From Myxococcales bacterium (GTDB lineage Bacteria; Myxococcota_A; UBA9042; PHBI01; JAAZYN01), in the NCBI GenBank assembly GCA_014239625.1, contig JAAZYN010000303.1, positions 1 through 5,496 on the forward strand: a stretch of 5,496 bases of DNA. The letters run 5' to 3'. The notes under the pieces are model-generated. The model saw only the letters and a program-made list of their open reading frames with translations. It did not search any database and had not been told where the DNA came from. The position numbers and the translations under genes were made by a program. Below are positions 1 to 5,496 of the stretch, piece by piece. Each line of letters begins with the position of its first letter. Positions within the stretch are counted from its first letter, which is position 1.

Positions 1-3000
1 GGGGAGCGACGCAGCGTCAGGAGCCGCCAGCAGGGCGAAGACTCTGGCGTCATGTCGGAGCGGCCCCTCGGGCACGTATCGAGCTCGTTTGTGAACCAGC
101 ACGCCTCCGTTGTTCACGGTGTTGGAGAACACCTCCGGGGTGGTGAAGTGGCCCGGTTGTACGGAGGCCGCCAAGATCCGGCCCGTGGTGCTGGTCGTGG
201 TGAACTTGGCCAGGGACTGGCACACCGGCTCGAGCAGCAGGCTGCCGGGCCCCTCTAGCGTAACCGCCACGTGCTTGCGGTTGTAGTTGCACGTGGCCGC
301 AGCGGGCGGCTCCTCCTCATGGTAGAACTGCCACGTCTCCGTCGGCGTCACGTCCGGTCGGTCAGCTCGAACGAGAAAGCTGTCGGCGACCAGGAAGTGG
401 CCGCCTCCAATCGGGACCACCCACCGGTCGAAGCTCTCCAGCCAACCGACGACCTCTGCCTCCGCCCAGGCCGGATTGCCCGCCACGCGCCCGTACACGT
501 TCGCCCCATCCAGATGAACCCCGGCGGCATCACCCCAGGTCCCCGGCGCACTGGTACCCACGCCCCCTCGAATCTGGCTCGTGTTGGTCGCCACCGTGTA
601 CCCGGCGCTGGGGTGGACGGCCTCGGGCACATACAGCGTGCTGTGGCCCATGGGGTTGTTGTCGGAGGCCTCCCAGGGGGTGCCCTCGATCATCTGCTGC
701 ACCGCGTAGATGTCTTTGGCCTGGGTGCCGTAACCCATGTCCGCGACCAATCGCGACCCATACGCGGTCCACACCAGCGTGCCGAAGTCAGCCTCCATGT
801 GGGCGTAGGTGTTGGGCACCGAGCTGACCGCCACGTACGTCTTGTCGGCGTCCAGGAGCTTGTCCCCGGGCTCCGCGGTGCTGGCCAGGTCCGTGGCCCC
901 CGGGGTGTGTGTCTTCAGGATGCTCCATCCGCCCTCTGGATAGACCCGGATCTCGTTGGCTGGCGTGGTCTCGCCGCATTGACTCAGGATGGCCGGCCAA
1001 TCGCGCGCTATCAGCGGGTCGAGCACCCAGGGATCCCGCAGCCCGTGGTCATAGTACTTGTGTGCCCAGAAATCGCGCGCGACGCACGGGTCGATCACGG
1101 CGGGCTGCCCAAACACCCACTCGTCGACCAGCGCTGCGTAGATAGGCACCAGCGTCCCCCACCCGTTTTTCGCGTGGCCGTCGCCGAAATCGACCAGGTA
1201 CCCGTCGGTCGCCATCACGTCCAGGTACCAGCCGGCCGTCAGCTGGATCGACGACCAGGGGAGCGCATGGACGGCCCCTCCAAAGCTGCCGTTGTAGAGC
1301 TGGACCACGTTCTTGGACGGCTCCAGCGCGTATTGGCTGTAGGTCGCTCCCTCCTCATAGGCGCCATCCGCTTTCCAATACGGGCCATGGAGCCACATGG
1401 AGCCGACCGCCAGCAGAGCCGCCTCCGGGGCGCGAGGATCTTCGTGATAGTAGGCGATCGCCCAGGCCAGCGCCCCCTCGGCCAACACCGGGGTCCAGTT
1501 GTTGCCGTTGAAGACCGCCCAGTGGCGGTTGTCTATCAGCTCCAGGTAGGCGTCCACGCGTGGGCTCATGTGCGCCGCCAGCAGGGCGTGCTCGTCGGCG
1601 GTGAGCTCGTCCCAGAGGACGTCCACGAACCGCGCCCAATAGGCCATTGTCTCGGCGGTCCACAGGTCGAAGCCGAAGTCACAGAAGCCGCCCGAGCACC
1701 ACACCCAGCTGTCCAGGTGCTCCAACTCCTTGGCTTTGAACGCCGCGACAAGCCCCGCGAGGTCTTCGGCGTTCCCCTGACAGCTGCCGGGATCCGGCCC
1801 CTGGAGGCACCCTCGGACCCGCCGAATCAGGTGCAACGCGCGGCGCGAGCGCGTCTTGTCCAACGACCAGGTGTCCCCTGCGCCGGGCAGGGCGGCCTCC
1901 AGGTAGGGGGACGCGTCCGGATGATCGACCAGGGCGGGTATCGCTTGGCCCCGGCACGGCATCGCGCCGAGCGTGATGAGGTCCCACTGGTCCTTGACGT
2001 TGACGAGCCCTCCCCACCCGCTCGGGGCGTTGGTCGTCGTGACGCAGGGCAGGGCGTCGAAGGGCTCCTGCGCTGCCATCCACACCGAGTCGTCTCCGAA
2101 GATCCGCGGATGCGCCAAGCCCGGCACCGTGTCGGAGAGCACCTCGGCCCGCGTCTCCAGGCTGATCTCACGCAAGGTCATGTTCGAGTAGGTCCCCGTG
2201 CCCGAGACGCAGGTGGTCGTGTCATTGGCCACCACGCAGCCCCCTGGATATTGACGATACACCAGCACGGTGACGACCAGCTCGGCGACGTGCTGCAGCG
2301 CATCCGGGACGGCGACGTGGTGGTCGACGCCGGAGCTGTAGGTCAGGGTCTGTGTCGTGGGCATGTGCGGCCCGGTGATCTCGTGCCCTCCAGCCCCAGG
2401 CGTCGACCAGAGCAGGTAGAAGCCTGCGGGGTGGTCCTCCCAGGGCTCGGCCGTGTTCAAGTCGCAGGAGCCGTCGCTCGAGAGCTGCTGAGTGGGGCAC
2501 GGTTGCGGCGGGCTCCCGAACAGGCGCATCCACGCCACGTTCAGATCCACCCGCACCGAGCGGTGACCCGGGGGGACCGGGAAGCGCGCCTGTACCCACG
2601 CAGGATCGCCGACGATCGGGTCCCAGATGCTGTTGAGCGGGCGGTTTCGAAACATGAGCTCGCCCACGTGGGTACCGGTGGACTTGGGCACCACCCAGCA
2701 GCGCTCCTCGCCCGCGTACGAGTAACCGCCCCCCACGGAGATGCGCGCTGGGTTCCAAAGGCCGACAGAGCAGCCGCTCGCGCTCGGGAGGCCGGACTGG
2801 GGCGCGGGCTCGAAGGTGAGCCTGTCGATCCGTAGCTGGGCGACGTGCTCGGGCCAACCGATGGGAGACGGCGACGCCGGTGGTGTCGGCAGCAGGTCGA
2901 GCTTGTCCGCCAGGCTCTCGGCGATGATGGCCCACTCGGTCCCGCACGGTCCCACCCCGGCAGAGCATGCCTCACAGGCGTTGGAACAGGCGTCCCCATC

Positions 3001-3417
3001 GTCGTCGTCTCCGTCGTCGCAGGCCTCGCCGTCGTCGGCGTCGGTGTCGCCGTCGCCGCAGAACCGGGTGGCGCCGTCCACCAGGGCGCACTGGGCGTCG
3101 CAGACCTCACAGGCGAGGGCGCCGTAGGGGCAGTCGAGGCTGGGGTTGGGGCCCGGGTCGCAGGCCTCTGTCCCTTGCACGATACCGTCGCCGCACACCG
3201 CGGTCCCGACCTCGGGCGCGCTATCGGGAGCGACGGGCTGGGTGTCTGCCGGCGTCGGGGCCGCCTCGTCTGCGAGCACATCGGAGGCAGCGCTGGAGCC
3301 ATCCTGGGGTGGGTCCTCGGACCCCACCGGACCAGCGTCCGCAGGTGGGCCGGCCGGGCTCGGCTCTTTGCAGCCGCTCACCCACGCGAGTAACCCCAGG
3401 GCTACCCATCCGCTCAT
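1..3417 (-). CDS. Heparinase II/III-like polysaccharide lyase lipoprotein with Cys-rich modules (C-terminus off window)
   Basis: Read from the ATG at 3417, the minus strand stays open for 1139 codons to the window edge. Every in-frame triplet was checked and there is no stop. Residues 1-16 form a short hydrophobic signal ending in the lipobox VSGC, so Cys16 should be lipidated. Residues 20-74 are a Pro/Ala/Asp linker and 75-158 hold two Cys-rich modules. Residues about 195-420 look like a beta-sandwich with Cys pairs and end in SNMTLREISLE. The heparinase II/III-like part follows: an alpha-helical segment about 425-800 with NGNNWTPV (637-644) and DGAYEEGATYSQYAL (684-698), then a beta-sheet segment with AHMEADFGTLVWTAYG (872-887) and VADMGYG (891-897). 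Enzymes of this superfamily cleave uronic-acid polysaccharides such as heparin or alginate. The substrate here cannot be told. The family's second His of HxHxD is Glu875, so activity may be altered. A second ATG at 3432 is in frame. The superfamily call is fairly sure; the enzymatic role is inferred. Confidence 0.8.
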   Translation of the reverse strand, partial: MSGWVALGLLAWVSGCKEPSPAGPPADAGPVGSEDPPQDGSSAASDVLADEAAPTPADTQPVAPDSAPEVGTAVCGDGIVQGTEACDPGPNPSLDCPYGALACEVCDAQCALVDGATRFCGDGDTDADDGEACDDGDDDDGDACSNACEACSAGVGPCGTEWAIIAESLADKLDLLPTPPASPSPIGWPEHVAQLRIDRLTFEPAPQSGLPSASGCSVGLWNPARISVGGGYSYAGEERCWVVPKSTGTHVGELMFRNRPLNSIWDPIVGDPAWVQARFPVPPGHRSVRVDLNVAWMRLFGSPPQPCPTQQLSSDGSCDLNTAEPWEDHPAGFYLLWSTPGAGGHEITGPHMPTTQTLTYSSGVDHHVAVPDALQHVAELVVTVLVYRQYPGGCVVANDTTTCVSGTGTYSNMTLREISLETRAEVLSDTVPGLAHPRIFGDDSVWMAAQEPFDALPCVTTTNAPSGWGGLVNVKDQWDLITLGAMPCRGQAIPALVDHPDASPYLEAALPGAGDTWSLDKTRSRRALHLIRRVRGCLQGPDPGSCQGNAEDLAGLVAAFKAKELEHLDSWVWCSGGFCDFGFDLWTAETMAYWARFVDVLWDELTADEHALLAAHMSPRVDAYLELIDNRHWAVFNGNNWTPVLAEGALAWAIAYYHEDPRAPEAALLAVGSMWLHGPYWKADGAYEEGATYSQYALEPSKNVVQLYNGSFGGAVHALPWSSIQLTAGWYLDVMATDGYLVDFGDGHAKNGWGTLVPIYAALVDEWVFGQPAVIDPCVARDFWAHKYYDHGLRDPWVLDPLIARDWPAILSQCGETTPANEIRVYPEGGWSILKTHTPGATDLASTAEPGDKLLDADKTYVAVSSVPNTYAHMEADFGTLVWTAYGSRLVADMGYGTQAKDIYAVQQMIEGTPWEASDNNPMGHSTLYVPEAVHPSAGYTVATNTSQIRGGVGTSAPGTWGDAAGVHLDGANVYGRVAGNPAWAEAEVVGWLESFDRWVVPIGGGHFLVADSFLVRADRPDVTPTETWQFYHEEEPPAAATCNYNRKHVAVTLEGPGSLLLEPVCQSLAKFTTTSTTGRILAASVQPGHFTTPEVFSNTVNNGGVLVHKRARYVPEGPLRHDARVFALLAAPDAASLP
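2944..3195 (-). repeat. Two Cys-rich 'CGDG...CD.G' protein modules (DUF4215 / myxococcal Cys-repeat type)
   Basis: This segment codes for residues 75-158 of the lipoprotein. The first module starts CGDGIVQGTEACDPG (75-89), with further Cys at 96, 103, 106 and 110. The second starts CGDGDTDADDGEACDDG (120-136) and continues through an Asp-rich run to Cys at 144, 148, 151 and 158. This matches the consensus of disulfide-rich repeats found in surface and secreted proteins of myxobacteria and relatives. Such modules usually act as spacers or extracellular structural units. The acidic run is encoded by many GAC codons, which appear as a GTC-rich stretch on the plus strand around 3001-3058. The module identity is clear; the function is inferred. 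Confidence 0.75.
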
Positions 3418-3442
3418 GTTGACTCCAGTCATCCGGCTCGGA

Positions 3443-3450
3443 CCACCTCC
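3443..3450 (-). promoter_or_regulatory. Shine-Dalgarno candidate upstream of the lipoprotein gene
   Basis: The minus strand reads GGAGGTGG here, a near-perfect match to the 16S anti-Shine-Dalgarno. It lies about 12 nt (counted from GGAGGT) before an in-frame ATG at 3432 and about 27 nt before the ATG at 3417. The 3417 start has its own weaker GGAG at 3423-3426 with a 5-nt spacer. The true start could therefore be 3432, which would give a 20-residue rather than a 15-residue signal peptide. The lipobox is the same in both cases. Confidence 0.4.
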
Positions 3451-3581
3451 GTGCCGTCAGACTACCAAAATCTGCCGACCCGCTCGCCTTCGATTTGGGT
3501 TGTCGCGGGGAGACCCCGAAGGGACAGCTCGCTGCGCCAGGGCTCTCGGCTTCTCGGTGAATCTGCCGTAGAGTCTCGGGC

Positions 3582-4280
3582 ATGGATCCGGACATCCCTA
3601 CCATCCCACTGGACTTCAAACGGCTGGCCATCGACGAGATGCGACGCCGGAGCGAGGCCCTCCGTGAATCGCTGAAGCATCGGCGCACCGTGCGGCACTT
3701 CTCCTCCGAGCCGGTACCGGTAGACGTCGTGCGCAATGCAATCCGCAGCGCGGCTCAGGCCCCGTCCGGCGCCAACAAACAGCCGTGGACCTTCGTGATG
3801 GTGCGGGATCCCGCGGTGAAACGTCAGATTCGGGAGTTGGCGGAGAAGGAGGAGCGCGATTTCTATGCGCGCCGGGCTTCCGACCAGTGGCTGTCAGACC
3901 TGCAGCCTTTCGGCACGAACGCCAACAAGCCGTTCCTGGAGCAGGCACCCCTGCTGATCGTCGCGTTTGCGCACGCGCGTGGCCCCTCCGGGGAAAAGCA
4001 CTACTACGTCAAGGAGTCCATCGGTATCGCCTGTGGCGTCCTGCTGGCGTCGCTCCACTGGGCGGGCCTGGCGACGCTGACCTACACGCCCAGCCCCATG
4101 GAGTTTCTGGGCGGGGTGCTGGAGCGTCCGGCGCACGAGCGCCCCTTCCTGGTGTTTCCGGTAGGTTACCCAGCAGCCGGCTGCCAGGTGCCCGCCATCG
4201 AGCGCAAGCCTCTGTCCGAGGTGTTCGTGGAGGTGGCTCCAGGGGCAGCCCTCGGGGATGGCGACGAGCAGAGCGGATGA
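3582..4280 (+). CDS. Nitroreductase-family flavoprotein, iodotyrosine deiodinase (IYD)-like
   Basis: A 232-residue protein of about the usual length for soluble bacterial IYD homologues. HRRTVRHF (33-40) is the N-terminal Arg-rich FMN-phosphate motif and APSGANKQPWTF (60-71) is the second flavin-contacting motif. YTPSPMEFL (168-176) and RPAHERPFLVFPVGYP (182-197) complete the flavin pocket and dimer interface. In the lid, Glu91, Tyr95 and Lys116 line up by spacing with human IYD Glu157, Tyr161 and Lys182, which hold the zwitterion of the halotyrosine. HYYVKESIGIACGVLLA (140-156) and AGLATLTYTP (161-170) also fit IYD. The expected reaction is reductive dehalogenation of halogenated tyrosine with reduced FMN, in the cytoplasm as a homodimer. 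The natural substrate in bacteria is uncertain, so a general nitroreductase role is the alternative. The ATG at 3582 is the first start after an in-frame TGA at 3558. The ribosome-binding site is weak. Codon use looks like the neighbours. Confidence 0.85.
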   Translation: MDPDIPTIPLDFKRLAIDEMRRRSEALRESLKHRRTVRHFSSEPVPVDVVRNAIRSAAQAPSGANKQPWTFVMVRDPAVKRQIRELAEKEERDFYARRASDQWLSDLQPFGTNANKPFLEQAPLLIVAFAHARGPSGEKHYYVKESIGIACGVLLASLHWAGLATLTYTPSPMEFLGGVLERPAHERPFLVFPVGYPAAGCQVPAIERKPLSEVFVEVAPGAALGDGDEQSG

Positions 4281-4328
4281 GGCCGCGAGCACCTGTGGGC
4301 AGCTGACGCAGCAGCAGCTTGTGGGCGC

Positions 4329-4432
4329 CGCGGATCCGCCGGGCGCAGCCGCAGCGGCACGAGACATCGGGGCTGCTGCTCGCCGGCTACACCGACTACA
4401 CCGACCACCCGCGAGCGCGCGGCGGATCCGCG
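4329..4432. repeat. Paired palindromes GCGGATCCGC forming a 13-bp inverted repeat
   Basis: The 181-bp gap between the deiodinase-like gene and the next gene contains GCGGATCCGC at 4330-4339 and again at 4422-4431. Each copy is itself a perfect 10-bp palindrome. With flanking bases they form a 13-bp perfect inverted repeat (4329-4341 against 4420-4432) with a 78-nt spacer. The second copy ends 30 bp before the ATG at 4462, a position suited to an operator. A large hairpin in the transcript is the alternative. A 9-bp tandem repeat, CTACACCGA twice, lies between them at 4387-4404. No T-run follows, so this is not an obvious terminator. The function is inferred only. Confidence 0.4.
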
Positions 4433-4461
4433 CACGAGCAAAAGCTGGTAGGGTACAGCCG

Positions 4462-4896
4462 ATGAAGACCTGTTGCAGTACGTTGTTTTTCGTCTGGCTC
4501 GCGTCGACGAGCCCCCCCGTCATGGCGACCGACCACGCGACCGAGCTCCGACCCGCCACGAAGGCCAAAGTCACTCTGGAGAAGATCCATAGCAGCGGGT
4601 GGCCCGGCGAGAAGGTCGCCCGCGAGGTGTTCCGGAGCAACAACGCCGCGGTTCAGGAGTGCTACCGACGGGCGCTCGTCAAGGCGCCGAAGTTGTCGGG
4701 GAAGGTCAGCGTGTCCGCGTGGATTCTCTCCACCGGGAAGGTGTACCGTTCGACCTACACCAAAGATGAGAGCACCATCGCCGAAGACGCCTCGGTGGTG
4801 AAGTGTCTGATGGGGGCCGTGGCCACCTGGAAGTTTCCCGCCGGCGGGACCAAGATTGGGAGGGTCCGTTACCTGATGGGGCTGTCGCGCCGCTGA
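4462..4896 (+). CDS. Small exported protein with AgmX/PglI-type C-terminal (TonB-C-like) domain
   Basis: A 144-residue protein. Residues 1-22 are a signal peptide: a Lys at position 2, a hydrophobic core LFFVWLA (8-14), then Pro-Pro and a VMA cleavage site before Thr23. The rest is mostly one domain, about 50-142. It contains VQECYRRALVKAPKLSGKVS (64-83), STGKV (90-94), VVKCLMGAVATWKFPAGG (112-129) and a final beta-strand RVRYLMGL (134-141). This matches the AgmX/PglI C-terminal domain found in many myxobacterial envelope proteins, including the Cys pair (Cys67 and Cys115) that could form a disulfide and the W-K/R-F-P motif. The domain usually caps long gliding-motility or TonB-like proteins; here it stands almost alone. 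Its partner is unknown. The reading frame is open back to 4258, but that longer version overlaps the upstream gene and would bury the signal peptide, so the ATG at 4462 was chosen. A weak purine-rich GGTAGGG precedes it. Confidence 0.8.
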   Translation: MKTCCSTLFFVWLASTSPPVMATDHATELRPATKAKVTLEKIHSSGWPGEKVAREVFRSNNAAVQECYRRALVKAPKLSGKVSVSAWILSTGKVYRSTYTKDESTIAEDASVVKCLMGAVATWKFPAGGTKIGRVRYLMGLSRR

Positions 4897-4926
4897 GCTC
4901 GAGACCTCCGACGGTCATTCGCCACT

Positions 4927-4973
4927 GGGGACGATAGACCCCAATTCTGCCCATTCTGGGGTCACTTGACCCC
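4927..4973. repeat. Cluster of GGGGTC/GACCCC inverted repeats, REP-like element
   Basis: Starting 31 bp after the stop of the small exported gene are four complementary blocks: GGGGAC (4927-4932), GACCCCA (4937-4943), TGGGGTCA (4957-4964) and TGACCCC (4967-4973). The last two form a perfect 7-2-7 palindrome. The middle two form a 7-bp stem with a 13-nt loop containing TTCTGCCCATT. The first two pair imperfectly. The stems share blocks and so are mutually exclusive. GGGGTC...GACCCC palindromes of this kind are common around REP-associated tyrosine transposases in many genomes, but no transposase is visible here. It could instead act as a transcript-end hairpin, although no T-run follows. Confidence 0.5.
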
Positions 4974-5108
4974 GGCCAGAGGCCTCAGCTGCCGAGTTGA
5001 TCAAGGCCGACCGAGTCAACGCGCTCTGGCACGCAGCTTGCTCCTGAATGTGCGAACCGCGATAGCGATGACATCACGTCCGCAAACGCTTGTCGCGCTG
5101 GAGGCTCC

Positions 5109-5460
5109 CTGTACTTTGAATTCGAGAGACTCGATGTCTACCAGGTCTCGGTCGATTTCGTCGTGGTGGCGGACGCCATCACCGAAGCGTTCCCAAGGGG
5201 CCGGGCCTATCTCAAGGACCAGATACGACGAGCTGCCAACTCGATTCCTGCGCTTCATCGCAGAAGGCGTCGGCGAGCTCGCTCCGAACGAGAACGTCCG
5301 CTTCTACCGCATCGCCAGACGGTCAGCTGTCGAGTGCGCGTCACATCTGCTGGTCTCTCGACGACTGAACCTGGTCGATGAGCAGCTCGTCCTCGAAGGC
5401 CGTGAACTGTGACTTCGCGTTGTGGCGATGCTGACCTCGATGGCCAAGAGCGTCGGAAGC
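5109..5460 (+). pseudogene. Decayed four-helix-bundle protein gene (23S rRNA intervening-sequence protein family)
   Basis: Two reading frames together spell one four-helix-bundle protein of the type encoded in 23S rRNA intervening sequences and also found as standalone genes. In the first frame, 5112-5249 encodes YFEFERLDVYQVSVDFV, then FPRGRAYLKDQIRRAANSIP. In the next frame, from 5251, RFIAEGVGELAPNENVRFYR continues with RIARRSAVECASHLL. The family core is QLRRAxxSIPxNIAEG, and SIP plus RF plus IAEG restores the exact spacing if one base near 5250 is removed. A TGA at 5410-5412 then interrupts the last helix; family-like sequence LRVVAMLTSMAKS resumes after it in the same frame. No ATG or GTG precedes the first helix after the stop at 4998. 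The CTG at 5109 has GGAGG four bases upstream, which suggests a lost ATG. The exact right end is unclear because the frame is open to the window edge. A frame read from 4966 to 5412 joins unrelated upstream sequence to the second half and is not the ancestral protein. Confidence 0.75.
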
Positions 5461-5496
5461 AGGCAGCGGAACAACCGCACAGCCGGTAACGGTAAC

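Noticed and set aside
271..2835. An 854-codon open frame on the plus strand
   Set aside because: It lies codon-on-codon antisense to the lipoprotein gene. It is open only because the real gene avoids the TTA, CTA and TCA codons, as expected in high-G+C DNA. Its product is Arg/Pro/Gly/His-rich with no recognisable domain, while the minus strand shows clear motifs.
3001..3058. GTC-rich run resembling a DNA microsatellite
   Set aside because: It is explained by Asp/Gly-rich coding in the second Cys-rich module on the minus strand, and the units are irregular.
2222..3302. Overlapping minus-strand open frames of about 250 codons
   Set aside because: They are out of frame with the lipoprotein gene, Arg/Pro/Ser-rich and without family motifs; shadows of the real frame.
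4301..4319. Possible terminator hairpin after the deiodinase-like gene (AGCTG...CAGCT)
   Set aside because: Only a 5-bp stem with a 9-nt loop and no T-run.
4258..4461. N-terminal extension of the small exported protein (start at 4258)
   Set aside because: It overlaps the end of the upstream gene, is Ala/Arg-rich low-complexity sequence, and would place the signal peptide about 70 residues inside the protein.
3894..4643. A 249-codon minus-strand open frame across the deiodinase-like gene, the gap and the next gene
   Set aside because: It overlaps two well-supported plus-strand genes and its translation shows no conserved motif.
4966..5412. A single 148-residue protein read from 4966
   Set aside because: Only its second half, from about 5251, matches the four-helix-bundle family. 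The first half of that family is in the neighbouring frame, so this reading is a product of the frameshift.

Overview
The window looks like chromosomal DNA of a myxobacterium-type organism (Myxococcota, formerly deltaproteobacteria). The evidence is the high G+C content, an exported lipoprotein with the Cys-rich 'CGDG..EECDDG' modules that are abundant in that phylum, and a small exported protein with the AgmX/PglI-type C-terminal domain typical of myxobacteria. No species can be named from the sequence alone.

Layout. (i) Positions 1-3417, minus strand: one very long reading frame without a stop (1139 codons, C-terminus beyond the left edge). It encodes a lipoprotein with a Pro/Ala/Asp-rich linker, two Cys-rich modules, a probable beta-sandwich domain and a heparinase II/III-like (polysaccharide lyase type) helical plus beta-sheet body. 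(ii) 3418-3581: short divergent intergenic region. (iii) 3582-4280, plus strand: flavin-dependent nitroreductase-fold enzyme that retains the substrate-binding Glu/Tyr/Lys of iodotyrosine deiodinases. (iv) 4281-4461: non-coding gap with two copies of a 10-bp palindrome. (v) 4462-4896, plus strand: small secreted AgmX/PglI C-terminal-domain protein. (vi) 4927-4973: a cluster of GGGGTC/GACCCC inverted repeats resembling a REP/RAYT-type palindromic element. (vii) about 5109 to the right edge, plus strand: a decayed four-helix-bundle (23S rRNA intervening-sequence-type) protein gene with a missing start codon, a frameshift and an in-frame stop.

The genes do not form an obvious pathway. The lyase-like lipoprotein is divergent from the rest and probably acts on polysaccharide at the cell surface. 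The deiodinase-like enzyme is cytoplasmic. The AgmX/PglI-domain protein is periplasmic or envelope-associated and is separated from the enzyme by 181 bp, so co-transcription is possible but unproven. I do not see a clear new multi-gene system. The points most worth a second look are the bacterial iodotyrosine-deiodinase-like enzyme, the degenerate four-helix-bundle gene beside a REP-like palindrome cluster, and the multidomain lyase-like lipoprotein.
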